64,000 nucleotides of DNA from Cristatella mucedo (taxonomy: Eukaryota; Bryozoa; Phylactolaemata; Cristatellidae): contig WPIO01000043.1 of NCBI GenBank assembly GCA_009760855.2, positions 1 through 64,000 on the forward strand. The letters are read 5' to 3'. Positions 32,558 through 43,979 of this stretch are shown piece after piece. Made by a program: the position numbers and the translations under genes. Below the pieces are notes generated by a model. That model was not told where the DNA came from, ran no database searches, and worked only from the letters and a program-made list of their open reading frames with translations. Each line of letters begins with the position of its first letter. Positions within the stretch are counted from its first letter, which is position 1.

Positions 32558-34757
32558 TCATGACGACTGCTGGTAAGTTGTGGCAAGTGGTGATGCCACT
32601 AGCAATGGTTGAGCTGACGTTGCTAGATACGTAAGAACTGGGATGCTCTGAGGCATTTTGTTCCCATGGCCTGGTAGCAGTGATGATACGTCACCTGTTG
32701 CACCAACCACTGCCAATCCAGTCAGATGTGGGGTTCCAGGAGCCTTTAGCTGTGGCAAGTTAAGTGCTGCTGTTTCGTGGCTGGTTAATAAATTTGCCAA
32801 AGCTTCTGCTGCCACTGTCGGAGAAGCCTGCTTAAGCGAAGCTGTCGTTGCCGGAATTATAAGAAGTCTTTGTGGAGCTGCCTCATCATGGCTGGCTGTA
32901 GTAGGTTGCACACAATCTACTACAGCAGTCGTTGCTGAAGGCTCAGAAAGAGCAGGCTTTGCTCTGGGCCTGGGCGGTGGTGTGCTTGGTGCAACATTAC
33001 TGTGGTTGGTGGTAGGAGGCTGCAAATAGTCAGGTGCAGCAATCACTGCTGAAGTCTCAGAGAGAGCAGGCTTCCTTCGTATCCGGGGTGGTGGTGAGCA
33101 TGGAACCATCTTTTCGTGGCTTGTGGTAACAGGCCACATGGTGTTAGGTCCAACAATCATTGCTAAAAGCTCAGAGAGAATAGGCTTCACTCGAGGTCTT
33201 GGCATTGGTGTGCTTGGAGCCACCTCCTGGTGTCTGATCGTAGGAGGCTGCATGTTGTTATCTGCAGCCGTCATTGCTGAAGACTCAGACCGAGTAGGCT
33301 TTGTTCGTATCCTGGGTGGTGGTGAGCATGGAACCATCTTTTCGTGGCTTGTGATAGCAGGCTGCATGGTGTTAGGTGCAACAGTCATTGCTGAAAGCTC
33401 AGACAGAACAGGCTTCACTCGAGGCCTTGGCATCAGTGTGCTTTGCGCCACCTCCTGGTGTCTGATTGTAGGATGCTGCATGCTGTTATCTGCAGCCGTC
33501 ATTGCTGAAGTCTCAGTCGGAGCAGGCTTCGTTCGTATCCTGGGTGGTGGTGGGCATGGAGCCATCTGGTAATGGCTTTTGCTGGGAAGCTGCAGGCTGT
33601 CAGCTGCAGTGGTCAGTGCCTGAGTCTTAGAGACCTCAGGCTTGGCAGGATCCGTAGATGATGTGCTTGTTGATACCTCATGATGGATGGTGGTAGGAGT
33701 TCGATTGCTTTCGACTGGATCGGCCAGTGCTGTAATCTGAGAAGGAGCCGTCCCAGCTCGAGGCGTGGGTGGTGGCCTGCTTGGAACCATCTGGAAATGG
33801 CTGGTGGTAGGAAGCTGCACGTGCTCGGCTACAGTAGTCAGCACTGAAGGCAACGCTTCTACAGATCAGGCCTCGTTTGTGGCCTGGTCAATGGTGTGCT
33901 TGGAGCCACCTTTTCGTGGCTGGCAGTAGGTGGCTGCACTTTGTCTGCCTCAGCTGTCAGTGCTAAAGGCGCAGACAAAGTAGGCTTTGCTCGTGGCCTG
34001 GGTAGTGGTGTGCTTAGAGCTACCTGGTCATGGCTGGTTGTAGGAGTCTGCAAATTGTCAGCTGCCACAGTCATTGCTCGAGAGGCAGGAAGAGCAGGTT
34101 TTTCTCGTGGCCTGGGCCGTGGTGTGCTTGCAGCCACTTCGTGTCGGCTTATGGTAGGATTTTGCCAGCTGTCAGCTACAGCCATCAGAGCCGAAGGCTC
34201 AGACAGAGCAGGCTTCGCTAGAGGCCTGGATGGTTGTGTGCTGGAGGTGCCTCGTTACGGCTCGTGGTTGGAGGTTGTAAGCTGTCTGCTGCATCCATCA
34301 ATGCCGAGGGCTTAGACAGACCAGGCTTTACTCGTGTCCTGGATGGTTTTGTGCTTCGAGTCAAGTCGCCATGGCTGGTGATAAGAGGTTGCAAATTGTC
34401 GGCAGCTGGTGTTAACCTGGCCAGTTTAGGCAGAGTGGCAGGTGCATGTACATGCTGAATCCTATGAAGCACTCCAGCTTTGCAGCTGGTTGTTAAGGGT
34501 GGCAGGACATCAGCTACCAATCTTGGTCTGGCTAGTTCAGGCATTGCCGGCGTCACTTGAGCGTTAAGTACCGGCAGTGTTCTTGCTTCCACCTCATCAA
34601 GGAAATTGCAGATGTGCGGCAAGACCTCTGGTACAGCCTTTACATGGCGGTGCTTAAGCAGAGCTCCAGTTCCTCGAGCTCTGACTGGCCCTGTCTGTGT
34701 CGTCATCTTGTTTGTGCTATTAGTTAAAGGCGACGAACCGTCAGCTGCGGCCGGCAC
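32558..34757 (-). pseudogene. Repeat-protein gene, 38-residue proline-rich repeat region
   Basis: Minus-strand blocks at 32558-33853 (431 codons), 33859-34185 and 34218-34757. The 38-residue unit has consensus features S-A-M-T-A-A-D-N, Q-P-P-T-T-S-H-E-K-V-A, then P-S-T-P-x-P-R-P-R-x-K-P-x-L-S. About a dozen units occur, often alternating as 76-residue pairs. It ends in one in-frame TGA at 32558-32560 and the same frame continues into the module region. The sequence looks disordered, as in extracellular matrix, mucin-like or cytoskeletal linker proteins. The family is not recognised. Confidence 0.55.
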
Positions 34758-35340
34758 CTAGGCTTGCTCAGGCTGAGCGAGTACTGCTTGAGTCCTGTGC
34801 GACTGCATGTTCCGTGCCACCTTGACCTTGCTGGTGTTAAGAGGTGGCCAGCTCTCGGCTGCTGCAGTTAGCATGAGCGGTTTACGCAGGGCGGGATTTG
34901 CAAGAGCCGTTAGCTGAGGCATGTGCAGAGCTGCGTCTTTGTGGCTGACTGTTAAGGAAGGCGAGATAGTACCTAGAGCTCTCAGCTTGGCTTGTTCAGG
35001 CAAAGCTGGGTATTCTTCGAGCTTTAAGCTGCACTCGGTGCCAGGCTGCCTCCTGATCGCAGGTGGTATGAGATGGCAAGCTGCCATCTGCTGGCGTTTC
35101 CGAAGATTGCTTCGACATCGGTTTTGATGGTATCCGGGAGCTCGGCGGCCGTGGCTTGCAGTCGCCGAGCAAACCAGTCTCACTGTGTTGCACGGCACTG
35201 TAATTGGCCAGTGCTAGCTGAACGGCCATGTCAAGGCCATCATCTACTTGGTCAGCACCGATTCGAATCGCCAAATGAGTCGGCGAGACTATTTCAATCG
35301 AATTTATCAGCGTCCAGCTCCTTGTCTTAAAAGGATGATT
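34758..35340 (-). pseudogene. Repeat-protein gene, probable N-terminal region
   Basis: Open blocks at 34996-35274 and 34758-35198 in different frames. Around 35.20-35.34 kb the minus strand reads as ordered protein (TLINSIEIVSPTHLAIRIGA, DGLDMAVQLALANYSAV) before becoming Pro/Ser-rich. A possible splice acceptor (TTTACTGTGCAG on minus) lies near 35.39 kb, so the true start may be in an upstream exon that I cannot identify. Confidence 0.4.
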
Positions 35341-35815
35341 TCCTATGGTGAGACGAGCGGTTGTAAAGTCAAAATATCAATAACTGCACAGTAAACAGGC
35401 AAGGAATAATGCTGGCTAGGCTACTCTCACAGGAAGAAACCTATGTTTTAAACCCTCTAGCCTTGGGCTGATAAGCTATCATGGCTGTGTGCAGTGCAAT
35501 CATGTTTAGGTCTGCGATTTTCCGAACTCGCAGAATGAAGGCACGACTGGCGAAATGCTTGGCTAAGCAACTGCAAGGTAGCTGTTACGACTAGAGTAAA
35601 AGCAATTAGGTTCGGGCAATAATGCACAATGCAAGTTACAAGCTGCACGATGTATGCTGGCCTCTATCTGTACAAGCTCGTCTAGTCCAAGCGAAGTCTT
35701 ACAAAGTTCTATCTGCTTACCTGATAAAGAGACCTGAGGCCTGCTGACGTGCACGCCCATGTTGTGCACTCCGTCAAATCAACGACCCAAATGACGAATG
35801 TAGCGGCTGCCTTTG

Positions 35816-35881
35816 TGACGTGCACACTTGCCTACGTCACTGCCTTGTATTTTCCTCATCGATTGTGCCTGTTTGACGTCA
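35816..35881. promoter_or_regulatory. Cluster of CRE/ATF-like sites
   Basis: A perfect palindrome TGACGTCA at 35874-35881, TACGTCAC at 35833-35840 and GTGACGTGC at about 35816-35824 lie within 66 bp, some 0.5 kb upstream of the minus-strand repeat gene. This is the textbook CREB/ATF target sequence. Promoter function is inferred from position only. Confidence 0.3.
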
Positions 35882-35899
35882 CACAGAACAATCGGCCAG

Positions 35900-37790
35900 A
35901 CTTTTACGCTCTTCGCGATTGACAATAACGATGGAGAATCGACGCAATAAAAATTGACCGTGCTTCTGAGAAATGATGAAAGAATGTAAATAGAAGGAAA
36001 AGCAAACCAAGCTTTCCCTACATGCTCAGCAATTTATCCGGCTAATTGGTGCGGCTGCTCTCGAGTGTGGCCGCACGTTTCGTAGTGTTTTGACTTCAGC
36101 CCACTTTATGTCGAGTCTTGATCTACGTACGTTTGTATCAAAGTATACATATTTTGCTGAAATGCACACAGCCGAGTTCCACTTTTGTCGATATCTCTTA
36201 CTCTTTTTCAGCTCTCCAAAGTCGAGCTACTGCAATGACCTTAGCAGCTCAATAACCGATTGCAATACGTCAGTATCGGAGCACTAATATGGCGTACGGG
36301 AAATGGAATAAGTTCACCCGAGGTGCATGGGTTTCATTTAATTGATGACACTGCCTCCACTCCCCGATTGCTATACGAGTGGGCTGGGACACTCAATGAG
36401 TGAGCAGCTGGGACGTGCTCTTGGGGATTGTTATGACAAGTTAGTCGGTCGATACAGGTGGACGAGAGGGGCGGGGAGAGTTGTGATTCACCCTGCTCCG
36501 TGTGTAGGTGAAATAACCGGTGGTGTCGCTCGTTGGCTAGCGTTCGGCGTGCTGTTCGAGACGATTTGTGCCGTTCTCGACGATGACAAAAGCTGCAGTG
36601 CATTGAAGCAGACGATTCGAGCTCTATAATTCAAGGTGGTCGTAATGGTCACTCGGGAAAGTTGTCTTGTACGTTGGTTGCCGGTCGCTGGTTCGTCAAA
36701 TTTTTGTGGTGCATGCTATTCAGAGATTTTTCAAAGCTTTTCACAGCATAGCTTCTCTCCACTCTTGCTCTTGCCCGGCTCTCAGTGACCAGTCAAGTGA
36801 AAGACGGGTTTCTGTAAGCTTTAGGTAAACGTTCAGAGGGTGGAGTACTATCGTGCCACATCGGAGCTGCTCATATTGAACCTACTCGGAAGTGAAGCTG
36901 TGCAGGAATTTCCAATTAAACATGTGCACTGCAGTTCCCGCTGCTTGAAATACTACGATCGTGCTTTTGGTGGCTTGCCACTTTTGAATTTGTACCTTTT
37001 GAATTTGTTTCGACAAAGGTCGCTTTGAATCGCAATTTTGCCATGAGCTCACAAATATGGGTTTTACATTGTTGGCAGAATGGTTCCAAGGCCACAGTGC
37101 ACGACGACAAATCTTTGAACACGATGTGGATCTCTCCCACATTCACCTTTGGCCGGGGTGGGGGGTTCATTTATTCATTCAAGCGAGATATAGCTCGCTA
37201 GTGCTCGGGCACATGTTCGGCTGTGGGTTGCATTTCGTCCCTCAGTCTTTGGAAACGGAGAGCTGTGGCCCAAAGAACGAAATTTCATGCAAGCTCCGTT
37301 CGCCTGGCTAGTTCCTAAGGGACGTCTCACTAGTTCCAATCGCAACGACGACACTACGCTTGGTACGAGTAAACTGCATCAGACGATTCGAGGGAATGTT
37401 TTGACTCTGTATCTTTGTTTTTATTTCGCCAATTAGTTTGATGGTGCTTTGGGCGTTTAGCAGTGAGCATTACAGTAATGCAGATAGTAACGTGACGTGT
37501 ACCAAAAAATTATTATAAGGAATGCCTGTTTACATAAATAATCGTGGACTACTTTTTCCGATACAATGAAACCTATAACTGAAACCGCTTTATAGAATTT
37601 GTGTGAGCCTATTTTTGAATTTGAATTTGATGTTTAGTGTGATTCCGCGAAGGTAACGTCTTACTCAGATCACTCCGAGGTTGTTGTCGATGGCGAGAGC
37701 ACGAACATTTGAGTGCCATAAATACCTGAAATACATTGAAATGCCTTTACTATAATGAAGTTAAGTAAACTGCGATTTTATTCAGAATAA
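35900..37790. other. No gene recognised
   Basis: Short ORFs in both strands (for example 95 codons at 36342-36629 plus) show no known motif. No repeat family from elsewhere in the window was recognised here. Confidence 0.4.
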
Positions 37791-37794
37791 CGAA

Positions 37795-37898
37795 AACCAC
37801 CCAAAATTTGAGCTCGACAGGGCCAGTGTGTGTTACAGAATACCTTGAGGTAAACTGAATCACACTTTGGCTTTATCTAGCTCAAATTTTGGGTGGTT
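37795..37898. repeat. Perfect 20-bp inverted repeat, 104-bp foldback
   Basis: Left arm AACCACCCAAAATTTGAGCT at 37795-37814 and its exact reverse complement at 37879-37898 enclose a 64-base loop. It could be a tiny MITE or a hairpin RNA. No flanking duplication was seen. Confidence 0.85.
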
Positions 37899-37899
37899 A

Positions 37900-38675
37900 T
37901 TTTAAGATATTAATGGTTTTATAGATCCATCAAATTTCGTGTTATTGTGCTCCCTGACAATTATGCAAATGAGGTAAGCCAAGTTGGCATGTAACGAAAT
38001 CCACGGCAATCTACTCTATTGATTTTCAAATACACCACAAATCAGTTTTTCAAAGCTAAAAAATGCTCGGAACAATATCCAAGTAGGCTGCATGTAAAAT
38101 CTATTCAGAAACTTACCCTCGATTCTGCTCCATAGTTCTCACAAAGTTCACTGAAATAAATTGGCAGCGGCCCTGTCAAATGGCACAATTCACTGCATTA
38201 CCAAGCGGAACAAAATATATGCTGTTCAAAAAGCTCCTGGTTGGCTTGCATACGATTGTAAACTCAGCTGCAATTGCACTTGTAAGATGTAACTGCATTG
38301 GCCAAGCTGTTCTCATGCAATACCGTGCAATAGACTGCAACAGCCCTAGCCAATACAGCAATTTAGTTAAATCTACAGATTCCACCAAAAAAAGACAAAC
38401 ATATATTACGTAGAGCTCAGATTTTTATTGCATATTCAAGCCCGTTGTATGCCGCTTTGCACCCTCACTTAAAATAAAAAATTGTGCATCCGCTCAGTTA
38501 GGCGATGAGCTGCAATCGCCTGAAAAAACTTGGGAGAATACCAAAACTCACTCGGCTCCACTGCAAATCATCCTCTAATTACAACAGTAAAGCTCTATTT
38601 AAATTTCTTAAAACACCATACTCAGTTAAAAGAGCACCCGAAAGTTTTCATTCCGTCCGGCCTACGACCAGAACT
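37900..38675. other. No gene recognised
   Basis: AT-rich, short ORFs only (77 codons at 38180-38413 plus, no motif). Confidence 0.4.
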
Positions 38676-38836
38676 GGCTATTTCTGAAGCGTACAGTCGG
38701 AAATAGCCAGGAACCGAAAAACAGACCTATGAGATTGGGCTGTGAGCGAGCTATACAAAATTCTCCTTCATAACACCCACATGGTCTTTAGAAATTTCTG
38801 AAGCATACGGTCACAAATAGCCAGGAACCAAAAAAG
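38676..38836 (+). repeat. Direct repeat flanking a LINE-B scrap
   Basis: A 40-base block (CTGAAGCGTACAGTCGGAAA core, then TAGCCAGGAACCGAAAAA) at 38680-38722 recurs in diverged form at 38793-38836. Between them, about 38733-38793, is a piece of LINE-B 3' end (CTATACAAAATTCTCC, CACCCACATGGTCTTTA). Confidence 0.7.
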
Positions 38837-39127
38837 CACGGCTATGACGTTGGCGGGCGTCTGGTCTATAGGAGATGGATCGCCCTTAGGGCCGGCCCAG
38901 AGTCCGTAAACCAGCCGAATTCTGCCTTAACCCTGTCGGACCAGAGTGATGGGACTAGCACACTCCCTTTCACGGGCAGGTAACCTGTGGAAGAAAAAAA
39001 GACATAATTCTGAGGAGACATTGTTTGCAGTCCGTACGACGAGACGTCTGATGGTAGTGCCGGAGCTACCTTCTTTGCTAAAGGTGTGTTATAGGCGGGT
39101 TCCAAAGCCAGCCCCGTAAATCCGTTT

Positions 39128-40010
39128 ACCGATAGGTGATGTGCCTTTCAAGCTCAACGGCATTGACCTCATCGGCCCGATCACCAGCAGCCGATCGGAG
39201 ATGAGTACATCCTTGTGGTCTGTGATTATTATGCGATGATGCGGTATGCGGAAGCCGTTCGGCTTAGCCAGGTTAGCTTCGCATAGCCAGGGTGCTTATA
39301 TAAATATTCTCTCGGGTAGAAGCAGCCGAAGAGATACTTTATATTCTCTCGGGTAGGAGCAGCCGAAGAGATCCTAACGGATCAATGATCGAACTTCATT
39401 AGGAAGTTGCTGAAACAGCCATACAGACTGTTACTGATCAAAGCTCTCGGGACCAGTTCCTACCACTCTCAGACAGACGGCCTTATTGAAAGGTTTAACA
39501 ACCGTAGGATGATGGCCATGCCCCGAAAGACCAAGGACAAAGAAGGACGTGATTGGGACCGATTACTCCTTGCATCTTCTTTGCCTATAGGGAGGTTCCT
39601 CAAGCATCGACGGGATTCTCGTCGTTCAAGCTGCTCTATGACCCAGACGCTCAGGGCTCATTGGATGTCCTTAAAGAGGCGTGGGGACGACCTAGGCAGA
39701 ATTTCATCTATCACGTCTTTGCCATTCGAGAGAGAATGGAAAGTTTGGCAGAACTAGTCAGGGATAATCTTGAAGATGCAAGGAGGTGACAGAAGACCTG
39801 GCACTATAGGAACGCAAGTGGCCGGATCTTTACGCTAGGGGATTACTTGCTATTTCTTCTGCCGACCAGCTCACATAAACTTCGGACTCAATTGCAGGAG
39901 CCCTAGGAGGTTACTGAGAGAATGGGGGAAGTCAACTATGCGGTGGACAAGCACGACGTCTGGAAGCGCCGGTGGGTGTTACACAACAACATGCTTCGCG
40001 GTTATACATC
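39128..40010 (+). pseudogene. Integrase of Ty3 remnant 2
   Basis: Core start GIDLIGPI near 39.16 kb (first catalytic Asp), a VVCDYYAMMRYAEAV block near 39.22 kb, then a break. The region with the final Glu reads YHSQTDGLIERFN near 39.47 kb, followed by YREVPQAST and a LLYDPDAQGSLDVLKE stretch in shifted frames. The C-terminal domain (LFLLPTSSHKLRTQLQEP ... NNMLRGY) ends near 40.0 kb. The segment that should hold the second catalytic Asp is replaced by a duplicated 36-bp stretch at 39304-39375. Confidence 0.8.
39304..39375 (+). repeat. 36-bp tandem duplication in integrase
   Basis: ATATTCTCTCGGGTAGAAGC then AGCCGAAGAGATACT at 39304-39338 is repeated at 39340-39375 with two or three changes. 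It sits where the second catalytic aspartate of the integrase would be encoded. Confidence 0.85.
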
Positions 40011-40149
40011 AAGAGCAGAGTTCGGCGAACTGGACACAGGAAACTGAAGAAGAGATAGATAATCTACCAGCCAATGAGCGAAGGCCAAAAGTGTGGAGCT
40101 GGAGTTAACTCGTAGGAGCCCACAATGGGCGAGCAGCTGAAAATCGAAC

Positions 40150-40855
40150 AGGTCATGGATCTCCGTGCACTCCTGAGTACCTATAAAGGGGGTTTAGAAA
40201 ACATACAGGAAGCCCGAGCTTAGTCAGCCCCGCATCGACATTGGTGATGGGAGACCCTTACGGTCATCACCTTACGAATTCCCGTATGTTCAGGGGACAG
40301 GTGCAGCAAGAGGTAAAAGAGATATTTGAGGAGGGAATCATTGACCGGTCGAGCAGTAATTGGTGTTCACCAGTAGGGGTGGTGCAAAAAAAGGATGGCA
40401 CCCACGGCCTTTGCACATATTACCGGAAATTGAATGCACTCTCAAGAGTGGATGCCTGCCCGATGCCACCAATTGAAGACGTAATCGATTGCTTGGGACA
40501 GGCCCGACTCATTACCTCCTTGACCTCACAAAGAAATACTGGCAAATCACGATGGCTGTGGATAACCAGCACATAACAGCCTTTATGGCAGGAGCCGACT
40601 TGTATCAATTCCGGATGATGCCATTTGGTCTTCAGGGAGCACCTGCCACATTCCAGAGACAAATGAATCCGGTCGTCCAAGTACAGGAAGCCATGGCTAG
40701 CTCATATTTGGATGACTTGGTTATACAGAGCAAAATCTGGAAAGAACACCTGCCCTGGCTTGATAACTTTCATGAGAGAAACACTCAGCTTGCTTGTTGG
40801 AGTGTGTCCGTTCAACCCTCGATACCTTGTCCGACACAATCGTGTGATTCATAGT
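40150..40855 (+). pseudogene. Reverse transcriptase of Ty3 remnant 2
   Basis: RT N-terminal signature RIDIGDGRPLRSSPY at 40222-40267, then EEGIIDRSSSNWCSPVGVVQ and KKDGTHGLCTYYRKLNAL, PMPPIEDVIDCLGQA. After a frameshift near 40500-40520: LDLTKKYWQITMAVDNQH, FRMMPFGLQGAPATFQR and an intact YLDD at 40705-40716. It is cut off near 40.86 kb before RNase H. Confidence 0.88.
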
Positions 40856-40869
40856 TTACGCGAAGCCTG

Positions 40870-41300
40870 CTGATACCGTACATGCTGCCCCAGACCATAG
40901 TTCGTACTGACCCTGTACCTGTCATCCCTAACGCTGTTATGCTTGTTCCCTGAGCATGCTACCATTAACTATTCGATATAGCTTCCTTTGCAGAAAACCA
41001 ATGAGAAAGTGATTGAGTTCTTTGACGGAGTAATTAATACTAATGTATACCAATACTTCAATTACTGTAATTTTTCATTTACCTATACTGTTATTACTGT
41101 AACTTTTCAATGTTCTCAAATAAATGTTTATTTGACCAAGATTCTCAAGTTAGAAACATATGCACGGTACAAAGTACTGGCTCTCAGTGTTGAATGAAAA
41201 CTTACTCTATGACAGTGATTTTTAGTTCGAAGCCTGCGAGCACTGAGATTCTTCTTAAGACTCCTTGGAATCTGTTTATTTGCAACAAGTAGGCCAAGTC
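40870..41300 (+). repeat. Dispersed repeat R, copy 1
   Basis: Diverged copy of the sequence at 49060-49460, there in opposite orientation. Shared blocks include GAGAAAGTGATTGAGTTCTT near 41.01 kb, CACGGTACAAAGTACTGGCT near 41.16 kb and AAGACTCCTTGGAATCTG near 41.26 kb. No coding frame is conserved. It ends about 200 bp before the first copy of repeat E. Confidence 0.65.
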
Positions 41301-41502
41301 AAAGCTTACCACTGTAGCCGTTTGATTCCGCATGCTTTCTATTAACGGGTCTAATATGTCTACTTGCATGGAGCCTCAGATAAACAGATTAAGTTAAATT
41401 AAGTTAAAACCATTCTTTCAAAACGTACAGAGCCATCTATCGTCAGTCAAAATCTATTTCAAATTATTACGTTCTATTTGCCAATAGAAAATTGATGTTT
41501 AA

Positions 41503-42540
41503 ACACAACATAAAGCGTCACACTGATTTATAATTTGCTCCATTGTTGAGTGGACCATAATGCATCTTTTAGAATAATCATGCGTGAATGTCGATTGTTC
41601 TCCTTTCGTCGCAATCTGTCGTAATAATGCACCGTTGTAATAAATACTTTTACCTCCAGAGTAATTGTTATAGCTATCGCTTGAGAAGTTAGATAAGCAT
41701 GTACGGTAAAGGTAAGTAGGCTTACTGTTGAATGCACGATAACTTCAGAATCCATATTTGCAGCTTGCGATGTTAATCCAGTACGTAAACGGCAACAAAA
41801 GCGGCAGCTTTAACTTCAACCTGTATTCTTTAACAGGCATTTCCAATCATTCAGCCCTAATGTTGCCACCTATTCCCAAAAATGGCGTTTATCCTTTACC
41901 AACGCAGGGAACGACCATTTCAGCCATCTCTCAATATCTACCGACGAAAGCTACAATGGAGACTCTCTCCAGCAAACCTGAGCAGGAAGAAAATAGTTCG
42001 TTTCTCAACACGTCGTCTGGTGGCATGGTAACCGCCATGGTCCGAGCTTATTGTAAAGCTTTGCAGCCACAGAAAGTCTTGGCAGACCAAAATAACAAAT
42101 TAAGGCCTCAGCAGGACGCCATTTTGGCACGGCCGCCCGGCAGGGTAGCTGCAATCGCCAGGTCCTATGATTTGCACAATACTACACCTGGTGCCAGGGC
42201 TGGGAATAAGACAATAAGGCCTCAGCTAGAGGTCACAACGGCAGGCCAAGAACCTGCCGGGGTGCCAGTAGCAAGCACAATCTACATGCCGCCACTCGTG
42301 AGGCCATCAAGCATTAAGTGAGTCCCTTCCACCGTTCGCCCTTCAAGAGCAAAGGCAACTACATTGATCCCTTCAACTGAGGCCACCGAGAGTCGTTCTG
42401 AAAAACTGCCATCTCGTAGAGTATCCGAGAGAATAAGAGCTTTTGAGGCAGAGAAGTCTCGAACTAAGGCGTCACACGCACGCCCTATACCTTGTAATGT
42501 TAACGACGACTTAACGACCAACGACATGGCGGGCAAGTTA
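41503..42540 (+). repeat. Unclassified repeat E, copy 1, with long ORF
   Basis: Aligns by eye to 46679-47640 (same strand) and 47640-48072 (opposite strand). It carries an open plus-strand frame at 41758-42321 (187 codons) and, past one TGA, 42364-42645 in the same frame. Copy 2 has CGA where copy 1 has this TGA, so the ancestral frame was longer. Conserved segments include ETLSSKPEQEENSSFLNTS and ATTLIPST. A minus-strand frame at 42282-42536 is also open. No known family is recognised; it may be a non-autonomous transposon or gene-fragment family. Confidence 0.55.
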
Positions 42541-42654
42541 CTAGCCCCCAGTGTATCACGAACTTCTATTCCGAGCTGTTACTTTGGAACAGGAGCGGCT
42601 GGTGAGAAAAAACCTAAAACAAAATCTCTTCCTTGCACAGTTTAAGGCAGCAAA

Positions 42655-42917
42655 CGACAACTACTCTCCTACTGCCGATTATGGCTCATCCTTTTCAGCG
42701 GTCCTGAGCTGCTACTTCCATGCTACTCACTACCTCAGCTGCTCGCCGGACTCGGCTATGCCTCCCTAAATCTTTTTTGCGTGAGATAAAGTTTATTAGC
42801 TACCGAATGCGTACCGAAAGCCGCTTAGGCTGTGAGTGCGCTATACAAAACTCTCCTGCTCAACACCCACATGGTCTTTATGACTTTGTGGAGTTACAGA
42901 CGGAGATACATTACATT
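42655..42917 (+). mobile_element. LINE-B copy, 3' fragment
   Basis: Starts in the ADYGSSFSAVLSCYFHATHYL segment, ends with CAACACCCACATGGTCTTTA and the CGGAGATACATTACATTACA tail. It has a small deletion after CTATGCCTCCC. Confidence 0.8.
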
Positions 42918-43220
42918 ACAATAGCTATGCTATTTTTTAGAGCTGCTAACAAGGATTCGTGCAACGTACACGGCTATCGCAGAGGCCCGGCGAATCGCAG
43001 TGGACGCTGTACCCGAGAAAACTGCCAGAATATACGCTAAAGTAGGTACAGCTTAAGGGATCTATATGTAAAAAGATTATCAGTCTGTGAAAAGAATTGT
43101 AGTTACAATTATTTGTCTGCTTTAGATAACAACTCATTGGCTAACTTTGCTAACCATGTGGTCCGCAAGCAACAGTGGCCAAGTGATGGATAGCATGCCG
43201 GAATATATCAAAGTAATTTA
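42918..43220. other. No gene recognised
   Basis: Unremarkable sequence between the LINE-B tail and the CpG-rich array. Confidence 0.4.
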
Positions 43221-43221
43221 C

Positions 43222-43440
43222 TCGAAAACGGCGGTGGCCGAGCCGTCGCGCGAAAACGGCGGTGGCCGAGCCGTCGCGCGAAAACGGCCGTGGCCGAGCC
43301 GTCGCGCGAAAACGGCCGTAGCCGAGCCGTCGCGCGAAAACGGCCGTAGCCGAGCCGTCGCGCGAAAACGGCCGTAGCCGAGCCGTCGCGCGAAAACGGC
43401 CGTGGCCGAGCCGTCGCGCGAAAACGGCCGTGGCCGAGCC
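43222..43440 (+). repeat. 28-bp CpG-rich minisatellite, about 8 copies
   Basis: Unit GGCCGAGCCGTCGCGCGAAA plus ACGGCCGT. Copies are nearly identical (GGT/CGT and T/A variants). The 28-base length shifts frame each copy, so coding is unlikely. Confidence 0.95.
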
Positions 43441-43464
43441 GTTGAAGAAGTCAAACGTGCGAAC

Positions 43465-43970
43465 CGCCGTCGCCGTTTACGCACGAGCCGCCGTCGCCGT
43501 TTACGCACGAGCCGCCGTCGCCGTTTACGCACGAGCCGCCGTCGCCGTTTACGCACGAGCCGCCGTCGCCGTTTACGCACGAGCCGCCGTCGCCGTTTAC
43601 GCACGAGCCGCCGTCGCCGTTTACGCACGAGCCGCCGTCGCCGTTTACGCACGAGCCGCCGTCGCCGTTTACGCACGAGCCGCCGTCGCCGTTTACGCAC
43701 GAGCCCGTCGCCGTTTACGCACGAGCCGTCGTCGCCGTTTACGCACGAGCCGTCGTCGCCGTTTACGCACGAGCCGTCGTCGCCGTTTACGCACGAGCCG
43801 TCGTCGCCGTTTACGCACGAGCCGTCGTCGCCGTTTACGCGAGCCGTCGTCGCCAGTGACGCACGAGCCGTCGTCGCCGTTTACGCACGAGCCGTCGTCG
43901 CCGTTTACGCACGAGCCGTCGTCGCCGTTTACGCACGAGCCGTCGTCGCCGTTTACGCACGACGGCTCGT
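43465..43970 (+). repeat. 24-bp CpG-rich minisatellite, about 21 copies
   Basis: Unit CCGCCGTCGCCGTTTACGCA plus CGAG in the first half, CCGTCGTCGCCGTTTACGCA plus CGAG in the second. A few copies are shortened (near 43705 and 43840). It shares GAGCCGTCG with the adjacent 28-bp unit. All frames stay open (Arg- or Ala/Val-rich), which reflects composition only. Confidence 0.95.
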
Positions 43971-43979
43971 GCGAAAAAG

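Larger units (their letters stand above)
39115..40860 (+). mobile_element. Ty3-type retrotransposon remnant 2, Gmr1-like gene order
   Basis: Integrase core and C-terminal region come first, followed on the same strand within about 220 bp by the start of reverse transcriptase. This IN-before-RT order differs from ordinary Ty3 elements and matches the Gmr1 group described from deuterostomes. No LTRs were seen and both ends are truncated. The sequence is unrelated in detail to Ty3 remnant 1. Confidence 0.75.

Noticed and set aside
42282-42536. Receptor ligand-binding or vWA-like domain on the minus strand of repeat E
   Set aside because: A stretch such as SKALILSDTLRDGSFSERLS looked ordered, but the plus strand is also open over a longer region and no diagnostic motif was found.
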